Origin: Coix lacryma-jobi var. lacryma-jobi
Lineage: Eukaryota > Streptophyta > Magnoliopsida > Poales > Poaceae
Direction: 5' to 3'
DNA: 64,000 nt
Assembly: GCA_009763385.1 (NCBI GenBank)
Contig: CM019824.1
Span: 109,138,660-109,202,659 of the forward strand
This document shows positions 19,477 to 30,529 of the stretch, piece by piece (the first letter of the stretch is position 1; each line of letters opens with the position of its first letter). Below the pieces are notes generated by a model, which ran no database searches, was not told the origin of the DNA, and saw nothing but the letters and a program-made list of their open reading frames with translations. A program made the position numbers and the translations under genes.

Positions 19477-21048
19477 TGAAAGGATCAAGACGCCCAAGAG
19501 GGGGGGTGAATTGGGCTTTTCTAAAACTTTAGCAAGAATTAAAACCTATTAAGCCCAATTAACCCCCTTGTGCTTAGAAGTGTATTTCTCTCTATTCTAC
19601 CGCACAAAAAACCAAGTCTATGCCACTCCTACTCTAGCAAAGCAATTCAATAGAGAATGAACAACAAGTATAATGCGGAATTGAATTGCTTGAAAGTAAA
19701 TGTGTAAGTAAAGGAGTAGAGATGATAAGACGATCTTTTTGCCGAGGTATCGAGGTGTCGGCACACCCCCCTAGTCCTCGTTGGAGCATCCACGCAAGGG
19801 TATCGCTCCCCCTTGATCTGTGCGAGGATCAAGTGCTCACTATGAGCTGATTCTTCGCCGCTCCGGCCCGGTGAATCGCTCACTACCGGTCACAAGCTTG
19901 CTTAGGTCATCCATAACGCCACCGGATGCTCTCCAAGCTTCACGGTCACCACCAAGCCGTCTAGGTGATGCCGATCACCAAGAGTAACAAGCTAGAACTC
20001 TCACTTCACCAACACAAGGCCAAAGAGATGGATGGATGCACACTTGCTACTCAATTCTCACTAGGAGGTGACTAATTCTCTCAAGTAGCACTTCACTCAA
20101 CCTCACTAGGGCTCTTGCACTATCTCACACTCACAATGTGTCTCTCAGCAGATGGAAGTGCAAGAACACTCTAATGGATGAGGGGAGGGAGTATAAATAC
20201 TCCCCCAACCGGTCATCCAAAACAGCACCAAACATGTGCTTCTGCGGGGGCATCGGACGCTCCGATGCTGGGCATCAGAGGCGCCGATGACCTCGACCAA
20301 CGGTCGACTGTACCATCTTGTCAGACATGTTAAAGGAGCATCGGATGCTACGCAGCATCCGATGCCTCCACATCGGACGCATCCGTTGTGGATTCACCCT
20401 CTCTGGAACCTCTCTGGATGGCCATCGGATGCTGGCCCTCAGCATCCGATGCCAGTGTCCGATGCATCCCACAGTTCACTCGCAAGTGAACAGTGGCACA
20501 GGAGCGTCCGATGTGGCAACATCGGAGCCTCCGATGCCACGCACCAGACTAAACCCTAGTCGGGGTGAGCATCGGAGCCTTCGATGCCCACCTGGCCAGC
20601 ATCTCATGCCTATTACAAGGCCAAAACGAATTCGGATCGCGACGCGGCCAAAACGACTTTTGATCCTCTCGACATAAGGCATCTCTCTGAGCTACCTAGG
20701 GCTATGAAATAACAAGTGTGCACCACACCTACCTCAATAGACTCATCTAGGTCAAGCTACTGATTCACGCTCCCCTTTATAGTACGGCCAAAGGAAAAAC
20801 AAAGACCTAAGACTACCTAAGTGTCGTCCAGCACCATATGACACTTAACCTAGTCTACCACCATCTTCGTCGTCCGTGCATTGAAAACCGAAATGATATC
20901 CATCGCCAGGGGACATGAACTCCATATGCCCGTATCGTCGCCATTACCGTGACCTAACTCAATCCTGTTTCTGCAAAACACATGTTAGTCACAGTAATCT
21001 TGTGTTTCATCCAATCACCGAAACCCACTAGGGGCCAAGATGCGTTCA
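19477..21048 (-). mobile_element. 3' LTR of Sirevirus A2
   Basis: Starts TGAAAGGATC and ends GCGTTCA on the plus strand. It is a direct repeat of 32979-34551 with few differences. A TATA-like palindrome GTATAAATAC lies at 20191-20200. Palindromic CATCGGACGC units occupy about 20250-20620. Confidence 0.95.
20250..20620. repeat. GCATCGGA palindrome field in A2 3' LTR
   Basis: Repeated imperfect palindromes with arms GCATCGGA and TCCGATGC around a short centre occur about ten times. The 5' LTR has the same field (about 33750-34115), and the LTR of element K has two fields (51620-51880 and 52090-52455). Confidence 0.9.
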
Positions 21049-21064
21049 ATCTCCCCCATTTTGG
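21049..21064 (-). other. Polypurine tract of Sirevirus A2
   Basis: Read on the minus strand it is CCAAAATGGGGGAGAT, directly before the 3' LTR. It is the second-strand primer site. Confidence 0.85.
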
Positions 21065-21489
21065 TGATTGATGACAACATGAGACGAGTATAGGAAGAAG
21101 AGGTTTTTAAATCATGACATGTATGAACTTGCAATGAATAAGAGAAAATGATTAGGGGCAAGCTCATACATATCATGCCATCATCCTGCACTCAACAAGT
21201 TATAGTGAATAGCAAGTGCAAGAGTAAAAGAGCTCATACACATAACCAAGTGAGAATTAAGCACAAGTAATGAGCGAAACGAAATGACATGTCATATAAT
21301 ATAACATAGTGAGCACATACATGACACAAGGTCCATAGCACACATATATAACAAATCAAGGTGCCAAATGATGCGATAAGTAAAGAGCGTATGTGAAACA
21401 TAACACATCATAAGAAGCAAAAACCCTCTCACATCGCTCCCCCTATCGCTATACTCATCTACTCTCCCCCTTTGGCATCAAGCGCCAAA

Positions 21490-24071
21490 CTAAGCGTCGG
21501 AGGGCGTAGGTGGTGCAGACGAGTCAGGAGCCGTCTCCGGAGTGCGCTGAGTAAACTCAAACTGCTGTAGAAACTCCTCGGAGTCGGAAGACGAGACGCC
21601 GGTAGCCTGCTGACCCTCTGAAGCTGGAAGCTGCTGAGAAGCGGTCTGGGTCGGCTCTGGCACTGACTGCTCGGGCTGCTCGGACTCTGTCACAGTCTTA
21701 GTCACAGTCTGTGTAGTTGTAGCCGCCTGAGCCTCGGAGTGCGGAAGCTCTGGAATCGTAGATAGCTCAGGCTGCGCTGTAGTGGTAGTCTCAGACTGGA
21801 CTTGCTCTGTCTGCTCAGAAGACGCCACAGAACTCGAAAGAGTCTCAGTAGTGGAGGTCACTGGAGCTATCGGCGTCTGAACTAGGTCCTGGAGATCTGG
21901 CGTAGGAAACCCAGTGAGCTCACTGAAACTGGCGGACAAGTCCCGCGTCACTGTGGTGGTCGTCGCGAACAGAGACTCTGTCAGACGTGGCGTGAAACCA
22001 GTGCACAAAGGACTGAAGACAGGAGCTCCTCCAGGCGGAGTGGTGAAGGAGGTGAACTGGGAGGAGCTCTGGCCAAAAGACTGCAACTGCTGGAACTGTG
22101 GCGGCGGGCCAAACTGCTGCGACTGCGGAGGAACTGGTGGCTGCCACTGGATCTGGTGCTGGGGGGAGGCTGCTGCCACTGCCACTGGGGAGGTCCGCTC
22201 GCAAGTCTCTCCATAAAGCTCAACGTCTGCTGCTAGAGCTCCATCATCTGTCGCTGCAGGGCGTCTGAACGCTCCTGAGCCTGCTGCTGTGCCAAGCGCT
22301 GCTGCTCCTGGGCTAACCATTGTACATCCTGTGTGGCAGTCCGCTGCTGCTCCTCCATCCGTGCCAGAATAGCGAGTAGCGCTGGGTCGGAGGAGGCAGT
22401 ACCAGATATCCCGGCCTGAGAGTCGTGTGCTCAAGGCTGGTAGTGGGGCGGGAGCTGGTAGTCCTCGTCCGAGCTGTCATCCTCGTCCGAGTTGTCAGAG
22501 GGGTTGTCTGCGATGTAGGTGTCACCACCCTCTAGGTCTGCTATCTCCTGCTCGGCGAGGGCCTGGACTGTCTCGTCCTGCTGCTGAGCTGACTCAGGAA
22601 CCTCTGGTCTCTGGCGTGAACTAGACAGGGCCTGCTGCTCCTGCTGCATGCGATCCCGGTCGTGTCCCAATAGCTGACTCATGTTGTACTCGGGGAATAC
22701 GGTCGCAGACCCTGTGAGTGACTGACTGGGGTGAGAGCCGGTGGTAGCAGCGACCTTCCACATAATATATGATATCCAATAGGCATATGGGAGCTGCCTG
22801 CGAGCCTTAATGCCCTCTGCCACTGTGTCCTCCATCTCACAAAGAATCACGTCCCAGACGTCGAACTCCTGCTGCCTGATCATATAAGCAAGTAACCACA
22901 GCTGCAGACGAGAGAGTCCCTCTCCGAAGCCCACCCTGGGAAGTAAGGTCCACCGAAGAACCGCGTTGAGGATCCGAGTCATAGGGGTGAGATCCCTAGG
23001 CGCGCGACTCAAACCCTCACCGAAGGGCTCAGTGAAGCAGGGGCGGACCAGGTCAGTCGGCGACTGAGCACCACCGTGAGGGCGACGGGGTGGCTCTGTC
23101 CTGTCGTAGCACAGGTCGTGGATCGGGGTCTGTGAGTGTCGCAGTCCAAACCACTCCTGGATCTCATAAGAAAACAGCCGGTAGTGCTCCCCCTCAAAAG
23201 CAAACTCTATAGTATCTCTGTCCGGGTGCACCCAAAGCGAAGAGTAAAACTGGAACACCCAGTCCTCGATATATGAGCCAGACCGCCCTAGAAGGTCCGC
23301 CAGACTAGGTAGGTAGGTCAGAATGGGGCGAATCTGCTCTCCAGCTGTTGTGACTATGGCCTCCAGTGAACAGACTCGCTGAGGACGTAAGGAAATGTCG
23401 GCGTTCCTATAGCCCTGGTAAAAGTCCTCCTGCAGCACTATATAGAACGCTGGGCCTGCCTGCTGCTATCTCTCCCTCGGGAACCACTGCTCGACTGGGA
23501 CGAGCCTGAGAGTCTGGATCTGCAAACAGGTAGCCGCCCGAAGGTCCAGTCGCGGGATCGACGGGGGCGCACGCCTCGACGGAGCACGTGCTCCACGCAG
23601 AGGGACATTGGGCCGGGGTGGCACCGTTGTCCTGCGATGGGTGGACCGGCGCCGGGGAACCTCCTCAGGTACATCCTCCTTGGCATCTGCCTCTGGTGCC
23701 TCTGCCTCTGCTTCCTCAGCCTCAGCTGCCTCGGCCTCTGCCTGGCCCTACTGCGAGCTCTGGGGCTCGACTCCGGGTGAGGTGAACGTCGTCCGACGAT
23801 CGGTAGCCATAAGCGTGCCAGTCGGAGAGTGGTGGAAACGCTCAACCTCCTCAACTGCTCGGCCCTGGTCTGGGGACAACTGGTCCTCAATCCTGAGTCC
23901 GCCAGTACGACCACCCTGCTCTGCACGCTCTGCGGCGGCTACAACCTCTCTGGCCTGGTCTGCCTCCCGCTGCTCCCTGGTGCGCTTCCGGCGCGTGATC
24001 AACTTCCCCTTCCCGGGCCTCTGACCGGAAGGGGGGACGGGGAGGAGAGTCCCCTGGGCCTCCACCGACAT
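21490..24071 (-). pseudogene. Env-like ORF of Sirevirus A2 (broken)
   Basis: Located between pol and the 3' LTR on the element's coding strand, where Sireviruses carry an env-like gene. From about 24071 the frame encodes a basic, coiled N-part (TRRKRTREQREADQ), then is broken by a TAG at about 23748. The best part is 22431-23438, a ~330-residue segment with YLPSLADLLGRSGSYIEDWVF and EWFGLRH, resembling the putative plant transposon/retrotransposon ORF1 family. After a frame change near 22434 the last part (to 21490) is Gln/Ser/Thr/Pro-rich. I see no clear transmembrane segment, so 'env' is a positional name only. Function unknown. Confidence 0.65.
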
Positions 24072-24089
24072 TCTTGCAGCGCGGCATGG

Positions 24090-25740
24090 CTAACAAGAAC
24101 AGAGAAACTGACGCTGAAAAGAGTTGGACTGCTGGTGAAAGAAACACTGATACTAGAACCCCTGGCAAACAGCTGACAAGAAATCCAACTCACAAAGAGG
24201 CTCCCCTAACACTGAGAAACCAAAAGTCGCTGTCACTTGCGAGGCTTGGCCTCGATCCTTACCCGCGGGCTTGGCCGTGTGTTAGCTGTCACTGCCGAAC
24301 TGCCAAGCTGACCACTGTCACTGACTCTGACTTGCTGCGAGAGAGATGGGAGATATATATAAGCACATACATAATCTAGAGACGAAAGAAGCTATGGAAG
24401 CAAAGCACAGAGATAAGAGATGGAATCGGCTTAGCTACCTGACGATCGACGAAACAACTGAGAACGAGATGAGACACTGACGTTCCGGCACCCACACGAC
24501 ACACCAAGGGATCTGCAAAAAGAATGGAGCGAAGCGGGGTTCAAAACAAGGTGGAACGTTGATTGGAACATTTCGTCAAACACCTTGTGGGCAGCGGTTA
24601 TGGAAAGGGTGGTGGTGCTTACTGCTGCGGATGGGCTGGCCGGGGAGAAGTCGCTGGAGACTGGGACGGGCGCGAGGTAGAACATGCGGGTCCGGTGAGT
24701 TGGAGGCGAGCGCCGGCGAGTTCTGCGGCGGACTCCGGTGAACACGGAGTGGAGCGAGCGCGCACGCGATGGTGGCGGTCGGGGGCGGATGCGGGTGCGG
24801 ATGGGCACGGTGGAGTACAACGGCCGGTGGCGAGGCAAGGATGCGCGTCGGAGTGACGGCGAGCGAAGGCGCGGGGGCGGCCGGAGTTAGGGTTGGGGCG
24901 GGCGCGGCGGCGTGGATCGGGCTCGGGCGAGGACGGCGTGTGGAGGAAGACGGATGGGAACGGTATGACGCGTGGGACCCAAAATCCAGTGAAAAGAATG
25001 CAACGCGCCGCTTAAAGGGGCATCGGACGCGCCAGTGGATTCACATCGGACGCTCCGATGCCTGTCCAGAGAGTTCCAGAACACATCGGACGCATCCTTT
25101 GCCTTGGCATCGGATGCTGGGCAACATCTGATGGGGCACCGGAGGCTCCGATGGTGACACATCAGATGCTAACAAAACACTGTTCCAGCCGGGGCTGCCT
25201 ACAGTGCAGGCATCGAACGCTGGAGGAGCATCCGATGCAGCTTCCGATGCCACATTTTGGGCTGTTTTGAAGATTTCTGTTGCGGCTCCCTCTCCCAACT
25301 AAGTTCCAACTCAAATAAGAAGCAAATAAACACCAGTTGGAACCTAGTATGAGCATCCTCACATAAACCCTCACTTTTATAAATATTTTGCCATAGGCTA
25401 TGTACCATTTTTAGGTAAAATAGGCGATTAAATCCCAAGGAGACAACATGTGGCCACCAAAACTAGGGGACTCAACCATTAGGAGCCTCAAATGCTCCCC
25501 CTAGCGGTGGACGAACACAACAGTTGCTCAAAACTTAACCAAAAAGAAATGACAAAGCACAACCATGCATATGCAATGCAATACGGAATTTGAATCTAGG
25601 TTGCTTGTCAAGTTTGCCCATGGTTAAGCTTCTTCACACGCTTTTGAGGGCGGTTATCTTATCCACGTCTGACAAGCCTATGTGCATAGCATAAATTAAA
25701 CATGACATATTATACAATGCAATGCAAAGACAACCCTCTT
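24090..25740. other. Spacer between pol and env-like ORF of A2
   Basis: It has no pol or env homology that I can see. 24180-24450 looks like leader or promoter DNA. 24500-24990 is GC-rich and unlike its surroundings, with a minus-strand open frame of 135 codons that I do not recognise. 25017-25255 holds palindromic CATCGGACGC units like those of the LTR. 25260-25740 is ordinary AT-rich sequence. Confidence 0.6.
25017..25255. repeat. LTR-type palindromes inside the body of A2
   Basis: Several CATCGGACGC, GCTCCGATG and GCATCCGATGC words occur here, with the same arms as in the LTR field. The flanking sequence is not LTR sequence. Confidence 0.8.
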
Positions 25741-27504
25741 TCACCTTTTGACAAAGTTACTTAGATCAAGCACATTAAGCTCACTTCGCAATCTACAAAG
25801 AGTGTTTTCATCTAGGGGTTTTGTGAAGATATCCGTCAATTGATCTTCGGTTCTAACTCCCTCTAAGGATATGTCTTTCTTAGAAACATGGTCTCTAAGA
25901 AAGTGAAGGCGAATATCTATGTTCTTGGTGCGAGAGTGTTGAACCGGGTTGTTAGCAAGCTTAACCGCGCTCTCATTGTCACACAACAAAGGTACCCTTT
26001 CTATAACTACACCATAGTCTAAAAGGGTTTGTTTCATGTAAAGGATTTATGCACAACAAGCACCCGCGGCTATGTATTCCGCCTCGGCGGTAGACAAGGC
26101 CACACTATTTTGCTTTTTCGAACTCCATGAAACTAGTGATCTCCCAAGCAAATGGCACCCTCCGGATGTGCTTTTTCTATCTACTTTGCAACCCGCGTAA
26201 TCTGAATCGGAATACCCAACGAGTTGGAAGTTAGCTCCTTTGGGATACCAAAGGCCAATGCTTGGGGTGTGCTTTAGGTACCTAAGGATTCTCTTCACCG
26301 CTATGAGATGTGATTCCCTAGGATCGGCTTGAAAGCGAGCACACATGCACACACTAAACATGATGTCGGGCCTAGATGCGGTCAAATACAACAAACTACC
26401 AATCATAGAGCGGTAGAGAGTTTGATCAACCAGGTTACCTCCCACATCTAGGTCGAGATGTCCGTTTGTTGGCATTGGAGTCTTGATAGGCTTGCAATCA
26501 TCCATGTTGAAGCGCTTGAGGAGGTCTTTTGTATACTTCTCTTGAGATATGAAAGTTCCCTCCTTCAATTGCTTGACTTGGAAGCCTAGGAAGAATGCGA
26601 GCTCTCCAATCATGGACATTTCGAACTCCTTCGACATCAAGTCACCAAATTCCTTGCAATAGGCTTCATTTGTTGACCTGAAGATGATATCATCAACGTA
26701 GACTTGACAAATGAAGATTTCTCCATCAAGCTTCTTGGTGAATAGTGTGGTGTCGACCTTCCCAATGGTGAAGCCCTTCTCAATGAGGAAGTCCCGGAGG
26801 CACTCATACCACGCTCTAGGGGCTTGCTTGAGCCCATATAGCGTCTTGGACAGCCTATAAACATGATTAGGATATCTAGGGTCTTCAAACCCGGGAGGTT
26901 GATCAACATAGACTAGTTCATTTATGAAGCCATTTAAAAATGCACTTTTCACATCCATTTGATATAATTTAATGTCATGATGTGATGCATATGCAAGGAG
27001 GATACTAATGGCTTCGAGTCTTGCAACCGGTGCAAAGGTCTCTCCAAAATCCAAACCTTCAACTTGAGAGAACCCCTTTGCCACTAGCCTTGCCTTGTTT
27101 CTAACAACCTTGCCTTGATCATCTTGTTTGTTCCTAAACACCCATTTTGTTCCAATGACTCTTGCGCCTCGGGGTCGCTCTTCAAGTGTCCAAACTTGGT
27201 TGCAAGTGAAGTTGTTTAATTCTTCATGCATAGCATTCACCCAATCCGGATCACCTAGAGCTTCATCTACAATGGTAGGCTCAACAAGAGAGACAAAGGA
27301 GTGGTGTTCAATAAATAAAGCAAGTTTTTGAGATCGAGTCATTACACCCCTTGTTGGACTCCCAATGATGAGATCTTGAGGATGAGCTTGTAGTAGAGGA
27401 GTAGTCCTTCGATCAACCACTTGAGGGGCCGCTTGTGGAGCATCAACATCTTGAGCTTGTACCACCATTTGATCATGGGAGACATGAGTATCTTCAAATG
27501 GATC
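25741..27504 (-). pseudogene. pol: Sirevirus A2 pol: reverse transcriptase and RNase H (one nonsense codon)
   Basis: Copia reverse transcriptase: KWVFRNKQDDQG, RLVAKGFSQVEG, MDVKSAFLNG and the catalytic YVDDIIF are all present. RNase H follows with YSDSDYAG and STAEAEYIAA. A single TAA at 26047-26049 replaces a glutamine codon after ...GACCA. The same frame continues (MKQTLLDYGVV ... DIFTKPLDE) to the true stop at 25741. Upstream the frame is cut at 27504 by solo LTR L; the target CCTCC is duplicated. With L and this stop ignored the domain looks complete. Confidence 0.92.
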
Positions 27505-27509
27505 CCTCC

Positions 27510-29047
27510 TGTTAACACCAGATTTTCGCACACACGAGGATATGACAGGTGGGTCCAGCCAACAGAGAAGAGAAGGATTCGACAAGCATTCAGACGGCTA
27601 TTTGGTCCTTAAGACTTTCGGTGAATACCTGCGCGGTCGGCTATTTCGTGAAGCAGTAGCCCCATTCGGGAAAATGGATGATGCAGGTAAAGCCAGCTTG
27701 CACGAGAAGATACGTGACGATGGAAGACGCCGAAAGGATTAGGAATATGATTTATATCTTTCCTTGTTTTTTAAGTCGTAATCGTCTAGGATTCGTGTTT
27801 CGTCCAGGGTATAAATATAAGCCCTCGACCATTGTAAAACTGTTCACAACCATATCAATACAACCGGCCCCGTGCCACCTTTCGAGTCCCTAAGTCGTGT
27901 CGTCGAGTTCTTCGAGAGGAATCATCGATCCGTCGACCTCCGTAAGTACCGGCAACCTTGCTATCATGTCTAGTATCATGCGGTGGATTTAGATATGATG
28001 CAAGTAGTCTCGTATGTTAAGCTTAGTATCGTGCGGCGGATTTAAGCTTATGACGGGAAGTTTTTGCTTATGCCTTGTATCGTGCGGCGGATTAAGTCAT
28101 GAGTAAAAATAGTTATCGGCTCTGTTAGATTTGGCAGATCTAATAGATTCATTAAGTTACCATGTGTTATATGTTTTATTTATTTAATTCCTATAACACT
28201 CTTTGCCCAATCTAGATTGATCTTTGTTCGGCCTTGCTGCATGAGTTTATTTGTGCCTCGTTAATTATAAGATCATGATGGCCGAATTAACTTTCAATCC
28301 AGATTGTCACATGTTGTGGGTTCATGCATGTCGACCATGCTTAGGCTTTGATAGAACTGGGTACCGTGCGGCAGGTGCAGGTTTTAGATTAGTTTAATCA
28401 TGCTTTGCTTGTATGTTCCTTCTTCATAGACCCCAGTTCGGCTAGTTTGCCGACTCTGGTTAAGCTTACATGAGTAATGAGTTTTTATAGATCTTTTCAG
28501 ATATATGTATGCTTTTAGCTTCTTATAATTAGATCGTATCATGCGGTGGATTAATCTAATTATAAGGAGTGGTGTGGACTTATAGCAAGTGGTATCATGC
28601 GGTGGATTAGCTTTGCTTGAGTTTATACTTGACGGGTTCATGAAGGCTAAACGTGCGGCAGATTAGTTGGATTAGCCTATGCATATGTTATTTGAATAGA
28701 TTTATATTTACAAATTACCCTTTTACCCTTCTGTTATTCATGTGTTCGTCATTCAACATGTTTATGAGCTCCATCTTTATACTTGCCGAATGACATTATA
28801 AACCTGTTTCGACAAACAGCTTTTATAGCTGTGTGCCGTCATGATTGGCTTTCAAAGCCGTACATATGGAACTGCCTGGTCTCACCCAGCATGTTCCAAG
28901 GTATTCTCATATTTTTATCCCTTGTTGGTTCTTAGGTCAAATCGACTGGCACGCTTCCAGATTCGGAATACTCCGGGCACCCGATTGAAGCAAGCCTCGT
29001 TCGGCTTGCTGTGTGCCTGGCGCAGGGCGTCACGTTTTGCGTCAACA
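27510..29047 (+). mobile_element. Solo LTR L inserted in A2 pol
   Basis: 1538 bases from TGTTAACACC to GCGTCAACA, with TSD CCTCC at 27505-27509 and 29048-29052. The A2 pol frame resumes exactly across it. TATAAATATAA at 27810-27820 on the plus strand suggests plus orientation. No gag-pol is present, so it is a solo LTR. Family not recognised. It holds at least seven copies of a motif related to GTATCGTGCGGCGGATT. Confidence 0.88.
27973..28665 (+). repeat. Dispersed GTATCRTGCGGYGGATT motif in solo LTR L
   Basis: Copies lie at about 27973, 28026, 28077, 28361, 28536, 28592 and 28650, the fourth and last more divergent. Spacing is irregular (about 50 to 280 bases), all on one strand, in the part downstream of the TATA box. 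Confidence 0.8.
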
Positions 29048-29052
29048 CCTCC

Positions 29053-30513
29053 CTTCTTTGTTATCATCATGTGGTACATTGGATGAGGATGGCTTGTCAA
29101 TGACTTGCACATCATCATCATCATCTTTAGGCTTGATGGCTCCAACCGGCATGTTCTTCATGGCTTCCCTCAATGGTTCATCACCTACATCATCAAGATT
29201 TTCATGCTCTCCTTGAGAGCCATTAGATTCATCGAATTCCACATCATATGTTTCTTCTACCATCCCGGTGGCATGGTTGAATACTCGATATGCTTTGGAC
29301 TTCAATGAGTAACCAACAAGAAAACCAATATCACATCGGCATTGAAACTTCCCTAGGTGTTGGCGCTTCTTGTAGATGTAGCATTTGCACCCAAACACTC
29401 TATAGAATGATATATCCGGCTTCTTGTTGTTGAGTAGCTCATACGGGGTATTGCCAAGAAGACGATGGGGGAACAACCGGTTTGATGCATAGCAAGCGGT
29501 GTTGATTGCTTCCGCCCAAAATCTTTCCGGTGTGGTGTACTCATCTAACATTGTTCTTGCTAGGGTGATTAGTGTCCGGTTCTTCCTCTCAACTACCCCA
29601 TTTTGTTGTGGTGTATATGTTGCGGAGACTTCATGCTTGATCCCAACTTCATCACAATACTCTTCAATGTGGGTGTTGTCAAACTCCTTTCCATTATCAC
29701 TTTTCTAATTTCCTTGATCTTCAAGTCAAACTCATTTTGGGCTCTCTTGGCAAACTTCTTGAATGAAGGGGTTGCTTCGGATTTGTCATGAAGAAAGAAT
29801 ACCCAAGTGTATCTAGAATAGTCATCAACAATCACTAGGCAATAGAGATTTCCACCCAAGCTAGCATATGTTGTTGGCCCAAATAGATCCATGTGAAGTA
29901 GCTCCAACTCTCTTGATGTTGACACAAAGGCTTTGGTTGGATGAGTGTTTGCAACTTGCTTGCTGGCTTGACATGCACTACACAATTTGTCCTTCTCAAA
30001 TTTGACATCCTTCAAGCCTCTAACCAAATCCTTCTTCAATAGCTTGTTGAGAGTGTTCATCCCAACATGTGCCAACCTTGTATGCCATAGCCAACCAAGT
30101 GATTGCTTAGTGAACAAACATGATTTCAAGTTGGCATCTTCGGAGGAGAAATCCACTAGATAGAGATTGTTGTATCTAAAGCCTTTGAATATCACTTGTG
30201 TATCATCTTTCTTGGCCACAACCACTTCCTTGTCGGTGAACAAACATTGAAAGCCAAGATCACATAGTTGCTCAACGGATAGCAAGTTGAAGCTCAATGA
30301 TGCAACTAGAAGCACATTGGAGATGGTATGATCATTTGATATTGCCACTTTGCCCAATCCCTTGACATTGCCCTTTGAGTTGTCACCAAATGTTATCTTT
30401 TCTTGGTCATCGACATTCTCTTCTAGTGAGGTGAACATCCGGGGATCACCGGTCATATGTTGTGTGCAACCACTATCAATCACACAATGAGATCCACCGG
30501 TCTTGTAGTTCAC
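29053..30513 (-). pseudogene. pol: Sirevirus A2 pol: protease and integrase (frameshift)
   Basis: Protease IDSGCTQHMTGD is near the start. The GAG-pre-integrase zinc region follows (WHTRLAHVGMN ... CSACQASK), then the integrase core with HMDLFGP and VDDYSRYTWVFF. A frameshift near 29703, just before the second catalytic Asp (the DNG motif), changes frame. The correct frame resumes and is open from 29551 (TTPERFWAEAIN) to the junction with solo LTR L. It lies after the gag stop with a short gap (30514-30529), as in Sireviruses where pol is reached by readthrough or frameshift. Confidence 0.9.
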
Positions 30514-30529
30514 CTACACACACAAGAAA

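Noticed and set aside
20250..20620. Palindromes as transcription terminators
   Set aside because: This is a eukaryotic LTR; hairpins with loops of three bases and no poly-T have no such meaning here.
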